Positions 39,737 to 52,053 of a stretch of 64,000 nt of DNA are shown here, in pieces. The notes under the pieces were generated by a model. It saw only the letters and a list, made by a program, of their open reading frames with translations, searched no databases and was not told the DNA's origin. Position 1 is the stretch's first letter; the number at the start of each line of letters is the position of its first letter. The position numbers and the translations under genes are program-made. The DNA comes from Guillardia theta CCMP2712 (lineage: Eukaryota > Cryptophyceae > Pyrenomonadales > Geminigeraceae), in NCBI RefSeq assembly GCF_000315625.1, contig NW_005434670.1:771547-835546 (forward strand), in the 5' to 3' direction.

Positions 39737-42730
39737 CCTTCCGTACCTCCTTCAGTGCCAGGACCAGCCTCTCCTCTTGTCACAGTCTTCTCTCAAGCCA
39801 ACTGCCTCTTGTCCTTTCCGTCTTGCTCGTCCTTGTGGTTGAGCTCTTAGAGCCTGAGCCCTGCAGCATTCATCAGCTGAGACACCTCTAGACGGTTCTG
39901 ATGAACGTTCACGTCCTCGTGTCTGCATGGACACTCGCCTTATGTCTCCATCCTCCCTTCCTCTCCTTCAACTGCTCTGACAACCTGCTCCTGCTGCTTT
40001 GCCCGCGCTCAGCTTGTACCTCTGCTCCCTCCCTCCTCCTACCTCTCCTTGGCTTCGTTACCTGACAGTTCCTCCTTGCTTCCCTGACAAATCTACTGTT
40101 CCCTTCCTCCTCCTCTGCCTTGTGAGCCTGCTGCTGCTCCTCAGCAAGTGCTCCCAATGAGAATGATAAAGCAGAGACAAACCGTTGAAAGAAACGAGGG
40201 AAAACAAAGAGAACGAGACATGGATTGAAGGGAAGGAGGGGAAACAAAGAACGAGACGTGGTGAGTAAATGAGAGAGAGCAGAAGGTACAGAGAGAAAGA
40301 TGATAGAGGGCAAGATACAAAGATCACTTGCAAGAGAAGAACAGGTAAGGAGGAGGACGGAGGAAGGTCAAGACTCAGAGACTATCGAACATGCGAGGAG
40401 GTGAGCAGCAACTTTCGAAAGTTCTTTCGAAACTTTGAAAGTTTAGACTGTTTCGAAAGTTGGAAAGTTTAGACTGGAACCGAACAAATGAGCGAGACAG
40501 CCAGACCAGCAGGCAAAGTGCAATAGAGCGAAAACAAAGGAAACATGCTATGGGACTACCTACCAACAAGAAGGGAGCGATGAAGGGAGGTATGGTAGCA
40601 CGAGTCATAGGAAAGACAGAGATGAGATGAGAGAAGTAGTCAAGAGAAGCAGCAAAGCAGATAGAGCAGATCAGACGCTGAAGCAGATCCAGAATCAGAA
40701 GGTTTACTACAAGGAAATGTCACAGAGGGGAAGGAAAACAGCCGGGAGGGAAGTTAAGTTTGGTAGCGATGAGAGAGAGAGAGGACGCACAGAGAAACAA
40801 GCAGAGTGTCATACTAGCAGCTTGGAGTATGTCAGTTAGGAGCGGGAGACCCCGTGTGATGCCCCTGGTGTGAGCAACCCTGCCGGCCGGCATGTCTCGA
40901 GGAAGCATCATGCTCTAGCAGCTGGCGCCATCCCACGTGACCTGCTGGCTCCTCATCGCCATGCTCAGAGCGTAGGAGCAGGACGCGAGCCCCTCCTGCT
41001 CGGGAGCGGGGTCGGGCGGTTAGACTGAGAGGGGTAGGGGTACTGAAGTACCCACCTGACATCTTCTTGTCGTTTTGAGCTACCCACCTTAGTGCCACCA
41101 TGAAAGAACTTATGGTACCATGGGGTGGTCGATACACTGGTAAGAACAATTTGGGGTAGGGAAAGGGGAGGGGGGGGGGGGGGGGGTTGTTTTGGTAGGG
41201 TACTGGTAGTTCTGAGCATGTATAGCTTATACATCACGAATGTATCAACAATACCCTTTATACCGGCAAGCCTGATGCCAGCAACAGCTCTTCGCGTTGT
41301 GGTTGTCAAATGAATTAAACTATTGACTTTTGATTTAGGACAGGCGGTTGTGTCCATCGCCAGATCTCATATCCACTGCAGGTAGCACAACCCCGATGTG
41401 GTGTACACAACCTTGGGGAGTCAGAGAGAGAGAGCTATCACTGCTGCGTTGACTTCAACACGACGAGCACGACAGACTTGTGATGTCAGCTAGGACATCA
41501 ACCTGTTCCTCTGCACGATCACAACGATCGTTGCATGCCCTTCTTCAAACAACTCTGACAGGTGTTCGGAGCAAGATGTGATAAGTAGAGAGTTGCCCTC
41601 GGACTATGTGTGCTTCATCGATATTCACAGATACAGATAGGGAACCCTTAGCTTCGGAAGACAGGGGAACCGGGGTTTGAGTTCATCGAGGGCGGGTTGT
41701 AAGTACTATGAGAGGTACCTAGAGAAGTAGGGGTCACAGGGAACACGACAACGCGAGAACCACAGGAAAGAGTTCTTACCTGTGTGAAGAGACTTAGCTT
41801 ACAGACTTGTTCTGTTCTCCATTTAGCTTAACGATCTTTCTCCATCACCCTCGGGCCCCCGGAGCCTCACTATACGGTCGGGCTGCTGACGATGACAGCG
41901 CTGCATCGCTCAGAGGCGAAGTGCGGCGATGTCTACAGTGAACCAGTCGATGCCTGACAAACGTACGGTCTATGCTAGCCTACATCAGCAGACAGCAGCC
42001 CCCTTCTACCTCAAGAGGCTCATCCTTGTACAGCCTCAGGGAAGGACGAGGGGTAGTGCTCCTTGCTGCTCGAGCAGACCCGTCTCGTGCGAACTTTCAG
42101 CGGCTTCTCGCAGGCCTCTGCTCCTCGTCCTACCAGCAGTCAGGGAAGCCACCGGTACTTAGTAGTCTCTTTCAGGAACCAGGGGTCGGCAAGTAACAGA
42201 CCTGTCAAACTGCTGGTTCAATCTTGTCATCTTTGCTCTCACAACTGGCTAGTTTTCGGTTTCTGCACCGAGTCTAGAGCTCACACCAAAAGCTGGGACT
42301 TTTTCAAGACGGGAAGATTCTTCGTCGTCCCAGGTTGGACTCAGTACAACCTAAATAGTATTTATGAATTTCATATTTATGTTCGCTTCAAGAGGCTCTG
42401 AAAGCTTTTTTGAAGAAATGAATGACCCATATTTTCCCAGTATCACATGTGGAGAGAATGACCTTGATTGATCATTTAAAATCTGCTGCAACCAATTCTT
42501 CCATTGAAAGAATAAAGAGACATGACGAGAAGTCTCGTCGTAATCTTTTGTACAGGTTGCCGTGCGGTCTGACTCCTGCATGTCAGGTCGAACAATGTTT
42601 CTGAATGTTGTTTTGATCATCTATGGTGTACGTTGCCTTAATGTATAATGATGAATTTCCTACACATTTGTTCAGAAACCAAATCTCCTGCTTCAAACTG
42701 TTGGACAAAAAAAAATTCATTCATTGCTAT
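39737..42730. other. Intergenic region without supported gene
   Basis: 3 kb upstream of the ART-ankyrin gene and downstream of the PDE gene. 39740-40340 on the minus strand has a coiled-coil-like frame that may belong to the ART gene. 40400-40475 contains clustered TTTCGAAAG palindromes and a direct repeat of GAAAGTTTAGACTG. About 41171-41186 is a run of 16 or more G. Other frames (41929-42196, 42063-42401) show no domain. Confidence 0.5.
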
Positions 42731-45346
42731 TTATTGATTTTTTTCACTGCTTTTTCTTGACAGAGTTGGATTAAGTTCCTCCTTTTTCTCCTTCCAGTAG
42801 TTGAGATTACTATGTAGGTTAGGCAAACAAACATCCTTGATAGTAGGAAGAGCGGTAGATAAAACCTGGAAAGATGGCAGAACAACAAACTCAATGAATC
42901 CTATTTGCGAGTCGGGAATACTTGTTGTTTCCCTGTTGCATTGAGGCGACACTGGAAGCCCCAACGATTTTTCTTGATCTCCCTGCGAAAAGAACTCTTC
43001 AATGCATCGCTCTGTCCAGCTGATCGCCAGCTCTCGTGGCTTTGCGGGGTTCGAGATGTCGCAAACGTGCAGCACGGCCTTGAGCAGCAGGTCGCTGGAC
43101 CCTCGAAGCTTTTCGTCGAGCGAGTCCGCCTCGCAGGTCTCCTTGAGGTCCTTGAGCAGCATGAAGTGCTTGGACATGTCGGTGAAGAGCACCATATCAA
43201 TGATCGCCTTCCTCAGCTCCAGAAAGTTCTCCTGCGAAAGATTGTGGAAGATGTCGATTTCTTGGTTCGTGTCCATGCTAGAGAAGAGGAGAAAGAGGTG
43301 ATAATTTTCTTGAATGCTCTGATCATTGTACATGAGCGCTCGCTGAGAGATTGAGTTCTTGTGGTAGTTGTTGTTGAGCCCATCATGTCCAAGATCGTGC
43401 ACGAGAGCTGCAAGGAGGAGAGCGGTGATCTGCTTCTGCGTCAAGTAGCTCCACAAGTTGCAGGTCTGGAGCATGAAGTGAACAGTCTGCAAGATGTCGG
43501 ATGCATGAATGGCGTTGTGGTATGGATTGCTATTGTACTTTGACTCCACGAACGCCAGCCAATTCCTCATAGTCATCTCATCAATCATAAGCTCCTCCAA
43601 CACGTTCCACCTGCATAGTAAATGCCATCCTAATGCCTGGATTGGGCGCATATGTGAAGCCTGAGCCAGCTCAAAGGGACTGAAACCCCACTCATCCACG
43701 TTCGCAAGCACCTTGTTCAGCTGTAGGAGCTCTTGTTCGCTCCAATGTGCAGGAAACGGCAACTCACTCTGCTCATCAAACTTGGACAAACTGAGCGTTT
43801 GCTCGGCGCGCTTCTCTGAGAAATATTTTGGAGTGTTGACGCTAGATCGAGGTCGCGGAGTTGTCCCTCGAGACTCAGCCGAGAACACAGGAGTGCCGCT
43901 GAATGGGGTAAAGAAACTCAAAATCCATTCTTTCACATCGTCGGATACAGCGGGCTTGTCTCGCTTCAGAAGTCCCTTCTGTTCCTTCACGTTCTTGTAC
44001 CACACGACAATCGCGGCGGTCAGCTGTCCTCTTCCTGCATTACCCTTTGCGATCATTTTGGCATCTTTGAGAATTCGATCTATGTCTTCGCTGTTTGGCT
44101 CGTAATCGAAGATGAGGTCCTTCATGAGGAGAGCGAGCCCGTTGCGCTTGAGGTTCCCGCTGCGCTTGTCAGAATACTTGTCCAGCAGCGGCATGATGGT
44201 ATCCTTCAACCTTGTGTACACCATCCATGTGTTTGTCAGCTGCTCATGGAACTTTTCTTCATCAATTGGCTCATCTTCCCCTCCAGTTCGGAACGCGCCC
44301 ACCTCATGCTGAGTGAGGTCGTAGATTGACCTGATCTCTTCATCAGGGATGCCAGAGAGGTCATAATCGCCACGACTAAGAGCCAACTCAAGAGCTTTCA
44401 TCTGCCTTTCAGCGTCATCCAAAATATCAGAATCAATTCTCTGGTCACTCTGCACAGCCCCTGATGTTGTTTCTGATTTCTGCCTCATGGTTGGGCTTCC
44501 TTGAACATGATTGGGACTGAACAAGCCTTGTGGGATAGAGGAAATTTTTTCATCTGACTGTAGTGTTTTGATTGCATACGTGATTATTGCCCTATCTGTG
44601 ATGGCAAGGAAGCTGCATTGCCTCATAAACTCTTGTAACAGATGTGCTGCATTCTCAGCAGACGAATGCTCAGCTGCGATGAGGTCTCGAGATTCCAGGA
44701 TGTAGCTTGCCTCTTCCCAGCTCATTCCCACACCATCCAATGGACAAGTTTCATGGACAAGCTCGGGAAAGAAGACTGAAGTGGGCGTGTTCTCAGAACT
44801 CGAAAATTCAGAGCTATTCTGATGTCTCAGTTTAGCTGAGATGCTGGAGTAAGAGGGAGTGATATCACAGTTTCCTGCGCTCTCCATGCTCAGTCGTCTA
44901 AGTCGCAGATCTGAATCGGATCTGATGACATTCATGTTCAACATGGGGAGATTTTTGCAAGAATCGCGTTTCAGCACTTGGCTCGGTTGTGACACGTTGG
45001 ATTCCAGCAACTTGGTCAGCCTAGACAAATTCTTCCTCTGCTCTTGGATGATTTGCTCTGCACCCTTGATCGCATTCAACATGCTGTTGTCGCCATCTTT
45101 GCCTGAGTCCAGGTTTGTCGAGATCCTTCTCTCACGATTCTCTATGTTACTCTGTCCAGCCTCAATGCCTTCTGAATGTGAACGAGCGTTGCTGCAGGCA
45201 ATCATACTTGACATGTCTTGACCCGCGCATCCCTCTTGGTCAGGTCTCGAGCCCTGTATCCTTGCTCCCTGTGCCTCCTCCTGTTCCTCAGCGTTCCTCC
45301 TCTCACCCCCCAGGAGCACATGACGCTCCAGCCCTGCCATGGTCAT
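42731..45346 (-). CDS. Cyclic-nucleotide phosphodiesterase, class I, with EF-hand-like region
   Basis: A single uninterrupted frame of 871 residues, unlike its intron-rich neighbours. The C-terminal 350 residues are a PDEase_I catalytic domain with the metal-binding HD motifs: YHNAIHASDILQ, LVHDLGHDGLNNNY (HDxxH), and CDISNPAKPRE, plus ISWTERCIEEFFSQGDQE. Such enzymes hydrolyse cAMP or cGMP to the 5' monophosphate. Substrate preference cannot be told from sequence alone. The middle part (residues 360-480) is helical with EF-hand-like spacing (YDLSGIPDEEIRSIYDLTQ; LLDKYSDKRSGNLKRNGL) but lacks full calcium loops. The N-terminus is Ser/Glu rich. The start is the first Met (MTMAGLERH); it lies 94 bp from the divergent start at 45441. 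Confidence 0.9.
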   Translation of the reverse strand: MTMAGLERHVLLGGERRNAEEQEEAQGARIQGSRPDQEGCAGQDMSSMIACSNARSHSEGIEAGQSNIENRERRISTNLDSGKDGDNSMLNAIKGAEQIIQEQRKNLSRLTKLLESNVSQPSQVLKRDSCKNLPMLNMNVIRSDSDLRLRRLSMESAGNCDITPSYSSISAKLRHQNSSEFSSSENTPTSVFFPELVHETCPLDGVGMSWEEASYILESRDLIAAEHSSAENAAHLLQEFMRQCSFLAITDRAIITYAIKTLQSDEKISSIPQGLFSPNHVQGSPTMRQKSETTSGAVQSDQRIDSDILDDAERQMKALELALSRGDYDLSGIPDEEIRSIYDLTQHEVGAFRTGGEDEPIDEEKFHEQLTNTWMVYTRLKDTIMPLLDKYSDKRSGNLKRNGLALLMKDLIFDYEPNSEDIDRILKDAKMIAKGNAGRGQLTAAIVVWYKNVKEQKGLLKRDKPAVSDDVKEWILSFFTPFSGTPVFSAESRGTTPRPRSSVNTPKYFSEKRAEQTLSLSKFDEQSELPFPAHWSEQELLQLNKVLANVDEWGFSPFELAQASHMRPIQALGWHLLCRWNVLEELMIDEMTMRNWLAFVESKYNSNPYHNAIHASDILQTVHFMLQTCNLWSYLTQKQITALLLAALVHDLGHDGLNNNYHKNSISQRALMYNDQSIQENYHLFLLFSSMDTNQEIDIFHNLSQENFLELRKAIIDMVLFTDMSKHFMLLKDLKETCEADSLDEKLRGSSDLLLKAVLHVCDISNPAKPRELAISWTERCIEEFFSQGDQEKSLGLPVSPQCNRETTSIPDSQIGFIEFVVLPSFQVLSTALPTIKDVCLPNLHSNLNYWKEKKEELNPTLSRKSSEKNQ

Positions 45347-45440
45347 CGCAACCTTATCCAGGTGCCGTGGCCCTCATCCCCGCGCAATCTAGTAGGCCCC
45401 AGGCCCCCTCCAGGCTCCCTCACCAGGCTCCGGAAATAGC
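45347..45440. promoter_or_regulatory. 94-bp divergent promoter region
   Basis: It lies between the PDE start (-) and the small membrane protein start (+), so both promoters and both 5' leaders must fit here or overlap coding sequence. It is C-rich on the + strand (CCCAGGCCCCCTCC) with no evident TATA box. Confidence 0.5.
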
Positions 45441-46153
45441 ATGGGGGGCATTATGGAGGCGGTACCAGCGATCCTCCTATGGTGAGTGAAGTTGATGGGG
45501 GATCGACGAGAGCGTTGGACGAAGAAGATGAGAAGTGGACAGAGAAATTATCCTCTCGAATGATGCAAGTTGAGAGTGTCCGCTAACTTTTGTCTTTAGC
45601 ATCCTTGTTGCTGTTGACGCTGGTTCGCCGATGAAATCATCTCAAGCCCTGCTTTCATCGCTGGATCACATGCCTGACATATACAGGTAAAGTGTTTGGT
45701 GTTGCATACCCTTGCTTGTTTCATCAGAGTAGCACGGACTGACATTTCTCTTGGCATCCCTCAGGCCAGGAGACCCTGTGAAAGAAGAAGTTTTTCGCGA
45801 CAATTTTCTGCATGTGGATGGAACAATCAATGAGAAAGTTCTTTTGCTACTGCAAAAGTATGTTGCAAATGCGTCATTCTCAGAACTATCATATTGATTT
45901 TTGCTTCAGATATGTCCCCATCAGCTCTGGTGCACTTCCAGCAAGCGCTGGATTCTTGATATTCATCTGCTTTGTGATTGGAATTGTGTATTCGTGGATG
46001 CACAAGAATCGATGCTGGGAAGTACGGGTATGTTTTCCTCTTGGAAGCCGCAATGTTTGAAAGCATTCTGTTTAGGACACCGAATACACAAGACATGTAT
46101 GTGAAACAAGGAGGCTGAGGAGTATACAAAAGTACGAAGAAAACCAAGTCTGA
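45441..46153 (+). CDS. Small membrane protein with signal peptide and one transmembrane helix
   Basis: Exons 45441-45481, 45600-45686, 45765-45857, 45910-46027 and 46076-46153 agree in phase (introns 118, 78, 52 and 48 nt) and give 138 residues. A signal peptide (MEAVPAILLCILVAVDAG) is followed by about 65 polar residues (predicted lumenal). Next comes a transmembrane helix (SAGFLIFICFVIGIVYSW) and a basic 35-residue tail (MHKNRCWEVRDTEYTRHV). Type I topology is inferred. The family is not recognised. The first exon ends inside the signal peptide, and its short size makes the gene easy to miss without splicing. Confidence 0.7.
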
Positions 46154-46276
46154 ATGTCAGAACACTCTATTTATTACATGATCATGCTATAGTAAAACTT
46201 TCATACAACTCATTCTCACAGAACTTGAATGCTTTGATCTGCGAATCTGAGGTCAGGAAGACGTTGAAGGAATGAT

Positions 46277-49200
46277 TTACCTCACCAGAAACGTTTGATT
46301 GTGCCGCTGTGAGAAGAATTCAAGGTCGACGAGAACTCCTGGACTTTCATCTACCAGAGTCCTCACTGAATGAATTGAATTGCGTCCAATCTCAACAGAA
46401 TTGACAGACAGCAAGATGTCTCCTGGTTGAACCAGCCTGGTCTCGTCGTTGAGAGCAGTCCAGTCATGCACTTCGTCTTCACTGTATCTGACAGATTTGA
46501 CTCGGAACGGGGAGTCCTTGGATATGAAGAGCTCTGGGTTCATCAGTTTCATCTTTTCGACTCCTGCACCACCATCAAGGTGATCAAGGAGAGACCTCCA
46601 CATGCTGAACACCATATCAACCATGTCGTTCTTGTTGTTTCGTCTGAACAGATCGTCAAGTTTGTCTGTGAGGACTCGCTTTGCCCTCAACATTATCATC
46701 TTTCCTATCTGACTTTCGCGCTTTCTGAACTTCATCAGGTTTCTCAACAGTTTGCTCTGAATCTGTTTATCTTGATTCTTACTTTCCTCCAGTTCAATAA
46801 TGGTTTGCTGGTAATTGTGCTGCATTATACTCATACGCTCCCTGAGATCTGACAGACTCTCTGCTTTGCTGCTGACATTTGCGACCTCAATCATCTGCTG
46901 ATCCCCTTGTTCCTGGAATGAAATCTGCTCAAATCTCTCTGACACGTCATCGTCTCCAGAACCTCTCTGCGACATCAAGTCAGGCTCGAGAGTGACGTCT
47001 TGAGGAGATATCTGAGCCAGCAACGCGTCCTTGTCCTGCACAGCAGCTGAAGGACTAGGCTGATTCAGCTCCTTCCCCACCAGCTCTTTAGATTTGTAGA
47101 TCTGCAACTGATAAAGGAGATAGTTGGAGATTTCTTTCTGTTTGACGTATTTGTTTTTGAGCACGTGATATTCGATCTTTGATTCAATGAGATCATTTTG
47201 CAGGCAGGCTGAATTTGCTCGAGCGTGCTTGTCTTTTGGGGACTTTAGCTTCAGCATGTCGGCGCTATCCAACTTGTTGAAGAAGGCGTTCAGTCGCGAG
47301 GAGATCTCCATGCACTCGAGACTAGCGGCCTCGGCCTCTGCAAGCATGTTCTGAACAAGTTGCCTCCAGTAGTTGTTGGGCCTCCAAGAGACCTGCGGCC
47401 CTGAGGTGACTTTTCTTTGCAGCAGCTCTGAATGGGCGTGAGCTTCCCTGAGTCTCAGCATCAGCTCGCGGTTCGAAGTCTCGATGTAGTCGCACCGCCT
47501 TGACAGCTCCTGTATGAGGTTGTGTCGATCTTTCAGCTTCTGCTGCAGATGAATGTTTTCTTCCCTAGAGTTATTCAGCTCGTCTTTGGAGTTCTGTACA
47601 AACGACCTGCACATCAAGTCAGCTCTCAAGGAAGGCTGACCTTGAGCGTCTGATACCTCACGAGAGCGATGAAGGTCTTGACCTTGATCAAAGTCGACGA
47701 CACTTTCTTCTTCGCGTGATCGAGCTCAATCAGAGAGCTCTCTCTCTTCTCACCTCCGTTCGTCTTTCTCTGTACAGTGATGCTCTTCACTCTGGAGGTG
47801 TAGAACCCGTGCTTCAAAGGAGAGTCTGCCAGGTGGATTTGCCGCTCAAGTTCCTTGAGAATCTGATGTACATTCCTTCCATCCCGACAGAACTGAGGAA
47901 AGACTTGAACCTCGATGCAAGGGTCTTCATCCTCAAGAAAGCGAGCCTTCACCCCTTCCCTCCTCCCATTCAGAGCTCTTGCGATGTCAACAACGATGCT
48001 GTCTAGCAAGAAGGTTGCATCCCGTCTCCAATCTTTCTTGTCGAGGTACAGCTTTGCGGTGATCAGCTGAGATTCTGCTGATCCTTCTTCCGAGACCTCA
48101 ACGACGTCAAAACTTCTGTCAAAGAAGGACAGAGCGTTGACAATCTCCGTATCGAATGACTCGATGATATCTTTGCACTCTTGCAGTGTAGCAGCGATCA
48201 GAGTTTTGCTGTCATCTGCTGGCTCGATTGCAGTGTGCATCTCCGTGTATTCCAGAACATTCTGTGCAGATGGTTAGTCACTTGAACATTCTACAGCATG
48301 TTTCACCTCAAAGGATGGGGATTTGCGCTCGATAGAAGAATAGAAGGAATTCATGCTTGAATCCTCGACAGCCGTCACAGGCTCAATGTTCTCATGCATG
48401 TCATGCAGACACGCTTCTTCCTTCTCTGGCCTCGTCCGTTCATCTCTACAATTGTTGATACCTGGCAGCATACGTTCTGACTGGCTCAAAACTTTGCTGA
48501 CTGACCCAACGAGGGCCTCAAACGCCTTCATATGCTCCTGCCTCAAACAATCAGGACAAGCTGTGATGAAGAAACCCATCATAGTGTCGATGGAGGAGAA
48601 GAGCCCGGCTGCATGGTTTGTTCTTTCATGGGATGAGTTGAAGAATTGATCTCTCGTTGACTTCAGATCATTCCAAAGCTTTTCTTTTGCTCTGAGATCC
48701 CGATCTGCAAGAGTCGTAGACCAGATGTCGAACGATTGAGACATCGCTTGCCTTCTTGCCTGTGCTCGTGATCTTTCAAGCTTCCTTCTAAGTTCTCTTT
48801 TTCTTTTTGCGAACCTCGACATGTAGCTGTGAAACACTTTCAACGTCCGTTTGCGGAGCATGATGACCACTCGAAAGGAACGTTTGAGAAATTTGATTCG
48901 CCCCAACCAGAAGAGAAAGTTTTGCTGCAACATTTTTGGGTGTGGCTTTTTGGATACGACATGCAGGTGACGTGTTTGCACAATCTTCCATACTTTGAAA
49001 ACCATCACCATTAACTTCTTCGTGTAATTTTGCGCTGCTGTCAACGATAATCTCTTGAAGAAACAAAAATCAAGAAGATGGTCGAATGCATTCCTAAGAA
49101 TTCTTGGGGCAAATTTCAACTGCAGAGACAAATGCAGGTATATGACTTGATCAATGTATCGCCGCCAGGACGCAAGAAGTTCTTTACACAAACGACGATT

Positions 49201-50091
49201 TTGGAATCTTAGCATGTAAGAACTCCACAAGTCCTGTCTGTAACAAACAAAGCTATCATCTTTCCAGGCAATGTAAGCACGGCTCAGTCGCGTTCTTTCA
49301 AATCTCTTGATGAACCAATTGATTTGATCAGTCGAGACATCACCTTCAATCGCACGAGACCAAGAGCTCATCATGGTTCTTAAGCGTTTTAGGCGAACAT
49401 TGCAGAATTTCATGATCAATCTCTGTCTTTGCTGTCTCAACGTCTTCCACCCATTGAAGGCAATTTGTGTCTGTTTCGTCGCAGTTGTGAGGCTAGTCAT
49501 AGAGGCTGTATTCAAGTTTGCCGCTGGATAGCAATTGTAGACTCTTTCAAGTGACAGGCAGCTTATTAGAAGTTTTTGATTCAGGTAGGATGAATGGGTT
49601 TGTTTTCTTTTCATCACACTCAGCTTGTACCAGGACAATGACCGCATCTTGAGCAAAGTTTCATATCTCAGCAGGATACGGGTACCGACGCTGACAACAT
49701 GAGCTTGCTTTCTCGTCTCGTCTATCCAGAGGTAAAGCAAACTCATCTGTAATCTTTTTGACCTTTTTCGCTCAAAGTGCATTGTACGCAGTCGAAGTCG
49801 TCCTTTCTCTATTGTGAGTTGACGCCAAGCAGTGAAAGATCGAGGCAGGAAAGAGAAGGAATCTCGTCTGAGTGGACCTTCCGCGCGTTTTCCTGCCGCT
49901 TCATCACCTTCACCTGACCTGGGCTGCTGCGCTTTCGCAGGGTCGTTACACGTCATGGAGAGCAAGATCTCAAGATTTCTTTTCTTGACATCCTCCAACT
50001 CTCTGTTGGTGCTCTGAGATCCCATCAGCCTCCTGCTGCTTGTTTCTCCGTTCATGGGTCGCATGGTTCTGCTGCGTTTCGATAGAGCCAA
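46277..50091 (-). CDS. SFI1-like tryptophan-repeat / coiled-coil / PDZ protein
   Basis: Exons 50091-48307, 48261-47657 and 47606-46277 (introns 45 and 50 nt) give 1239 residues. The first 450 residues hold repeated helical segments with a central Trp and basic residues (LLYLWIDETRKQA, AFNGWKTLRQQRQRL, TMMSSWSRAIEG, AYIAWKDDSF, ELLASWRRYID, MVFKVWKIVQTR, FLFWLGRIKFLKR). They resemble the centrin-binding repeats of SFI1/POC5-type centrosomal proteins. The middle is coiled coil. The last 90 residues are a PDZ domain (PFRVKSVRYSEDE, RLVQPGDILLSVNSVEIG, GVLVDLEFF) ending in the extreme C-terminus. Centrin binding and a basal-body location are inferred from the repeats. Confidence 0.77.
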
Positions 50092-50443
50092 TTTTCGAGG
50101 ATCTCAATACTTGTTGGAGTGCTTGATCGTCATGCTATGTCAGCTCATGTCGGCCAGCACGAGCTTGAACGTCTGCTTCCTCCTCTTGACCTCCCTGCTT
50201 CCCTCTCTCTCTCTCGCTCGCTGCCCTCTGCCATCGCTCCCCATCTCCCTCCCTACTGCATTTTATGTACTCTATATGGACCTACAGGGTTATCATAATT
50301 TTCGCTGCGCGATGGCAAGGGTGGGGAGCTCCGTTACTGAAGAGAGCATGACGAGAGCGCATGGGAGCAACGAAGCATCAGATACAAGGGCAGTCACATT
50401 CGCAGTCTGTGTATTGTGAACGATCACAATATGAATAGGTCTT

Positions 50444-51397
50444 TCATGACGGGAAAACAGGCTTCGCTCCGAAAGCGCTTCTAAGAGCATTCTCGTACTT
50501 GGCCTCGCTTTGAAGGGACGCCTGAGGGAGAAGAGTCAAGCACAACAAGGAGGTTGAGCAATAAAGAATGTTCGTGAGAGCTTACATCACTAGAGAATCC
50601 TTCGCCCTTCCTCAAAGTGTCATATGATCCTCTGCCATCATACCAGGTCAGCACAGAAATCACAAGCAATGCTCAGCGGCTATCATCACCCAGAGTTCAC
50701 AATGATGTCATCCAGCTTCCGCAGTTCACGCTCCCATCTACGCATGGAGAGTTAGAAAATGCACAAGACACAAGTTAGCCGACGAGAAAACGAGCGAGCG
50801 AGAGACAACGAAGGGAAGGGGGGGGGAGAGAAAGAGAGAGAACACAGACTTCGCGTGCTTCAAACGGTGCAACGATGATTTCTTCAGAGAAGCTACGCGC
50901 TTCTGCTTCATCTCTGCTTCCTTTGCAGCTTCCATCTTCTTGTTGAGAATAGCCAGTATGAAATCAATCCGCTTGGCAAACTTTCCACCCATTGCTTTGA
51001 GACGTGTGATGGCATTCGGATCCTTTTCCATTTCAGTCTTCAAGGCTTTTTCTTGTTTTGACAACCAAACCCTCCTCGCTTTGAGCTGCTGCGCCATCTT
51101 AAGATCTATCCCGTGCTTCCCGACCTCGCTTGTATCCCACGTCTCGATTGGTGTCGAGATGTGTATCACGGACGAACGTCCTTTCAATCCCCTTTGAAAC
51201 GCCTGCTCGAACATCTCCTCAATCGAATCTTCCTTAGAACGCACAGAGCTCGATGTTCGCGTCTTCGTTGCTGGTACAGGATGGTCTAGGAGCGCGTCTT
51301 GGTTGGGCGGCTGATTCGAGGAGAGGAGAAGGAGAACGTACAACAAAGAGATGAGAGTGCACGCAATGAAGCCGCTCCTCTTTGATCTATTCCACAT
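50444..51397 (-). CDS. Membrane-anchored basic helical protein of unknown function
   Basis: Exons 51397-50850, 50737-50690, 50632-50587 and 50521-50444 keep one phase and give 239 residues. The start MWNRSKRSGFIACTLIS is followed by a hydrophobic segment (FIACTLISLLYVLLLLSS), a signal anchor or signal peptide. A Ser/Thr-rich spacer leads to a Lys/Glu/Ala helical region (KQEKALKTEMEKDPNAI, LAILNKKMEAAKEAEMKQ) and a conserved-looking end (GGSYDTLRKGEGFSSD|ASLQSEAKY). No family was recognised. An upstream in-frame Met at 51451 exists but the shorter start fits the signal anchor. The 50092-50443 spacer on its 3' side shows nothing convincing. Confidence 0.66.
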
Positions 51398-52053
51398 GGT
51401 ACAGTGTAGGGGAAAAAGAAGATTATCCGACGAGCACCAAGACGCCTTCACACCTGCTGTCTTACGATCGAGTTTCGCACGTCAATCAGAACATCACTTT
51501 CAACTTCTCATGCAGCTCTGTACCCTCGCTCTCTGTGCTCACCGTTGCCCTTGCTCTTGTCCTCTCGACGCTCTTCCCATGTGTTGATCTCTCTCGCTCG
51601 CTCCTTGTTTCCTGCCCTCCCACTGCCCTCTTCACAAACCCGCAACTTCGCTCCAGGAAATCTGCATCGAAGTGGCGCGTCTGCCCGTTGCAATTGTAAC
51701 GGATATTATAAGTGGCAGACCTGCCCCGGTGTCACCAGCAGGCTGGGCTGAAACAGTGAGCGGCCGGGGGCCCGGGCGGGCGGCCTGACTGAGTGAGGCA
51801 TTACTCGAAGAACGCGGCGAGGCGAGAATAACTGCCCTATGCTTATCAGTGTCGTGAGTGCCATGATCAATCTCAGTTTGATGTTTCTTTTCTTCAAATA
51901 AATACATTTACACCTCAAGACCTCGTGAAACTTCCCATCCTCTGGCCTTCTGAGCGAGAGAAGTCATCACTTTTCTTCCTGACCTCTCACTTGCAACCTC
52001 CCACTCCCTGATGCATGTTGCACCCCACTACGAGACTTGATCTAAAGAATATG
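51398..52053. other. Spacer between two minus-strand genes
   Basis: 656 bp with a small GC-rich patch at 51727-51790 (GGCCGGGGGCCCGGGCGGGC) like those in the divergent spacers. No gene was seen. Confidence 0.5.
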
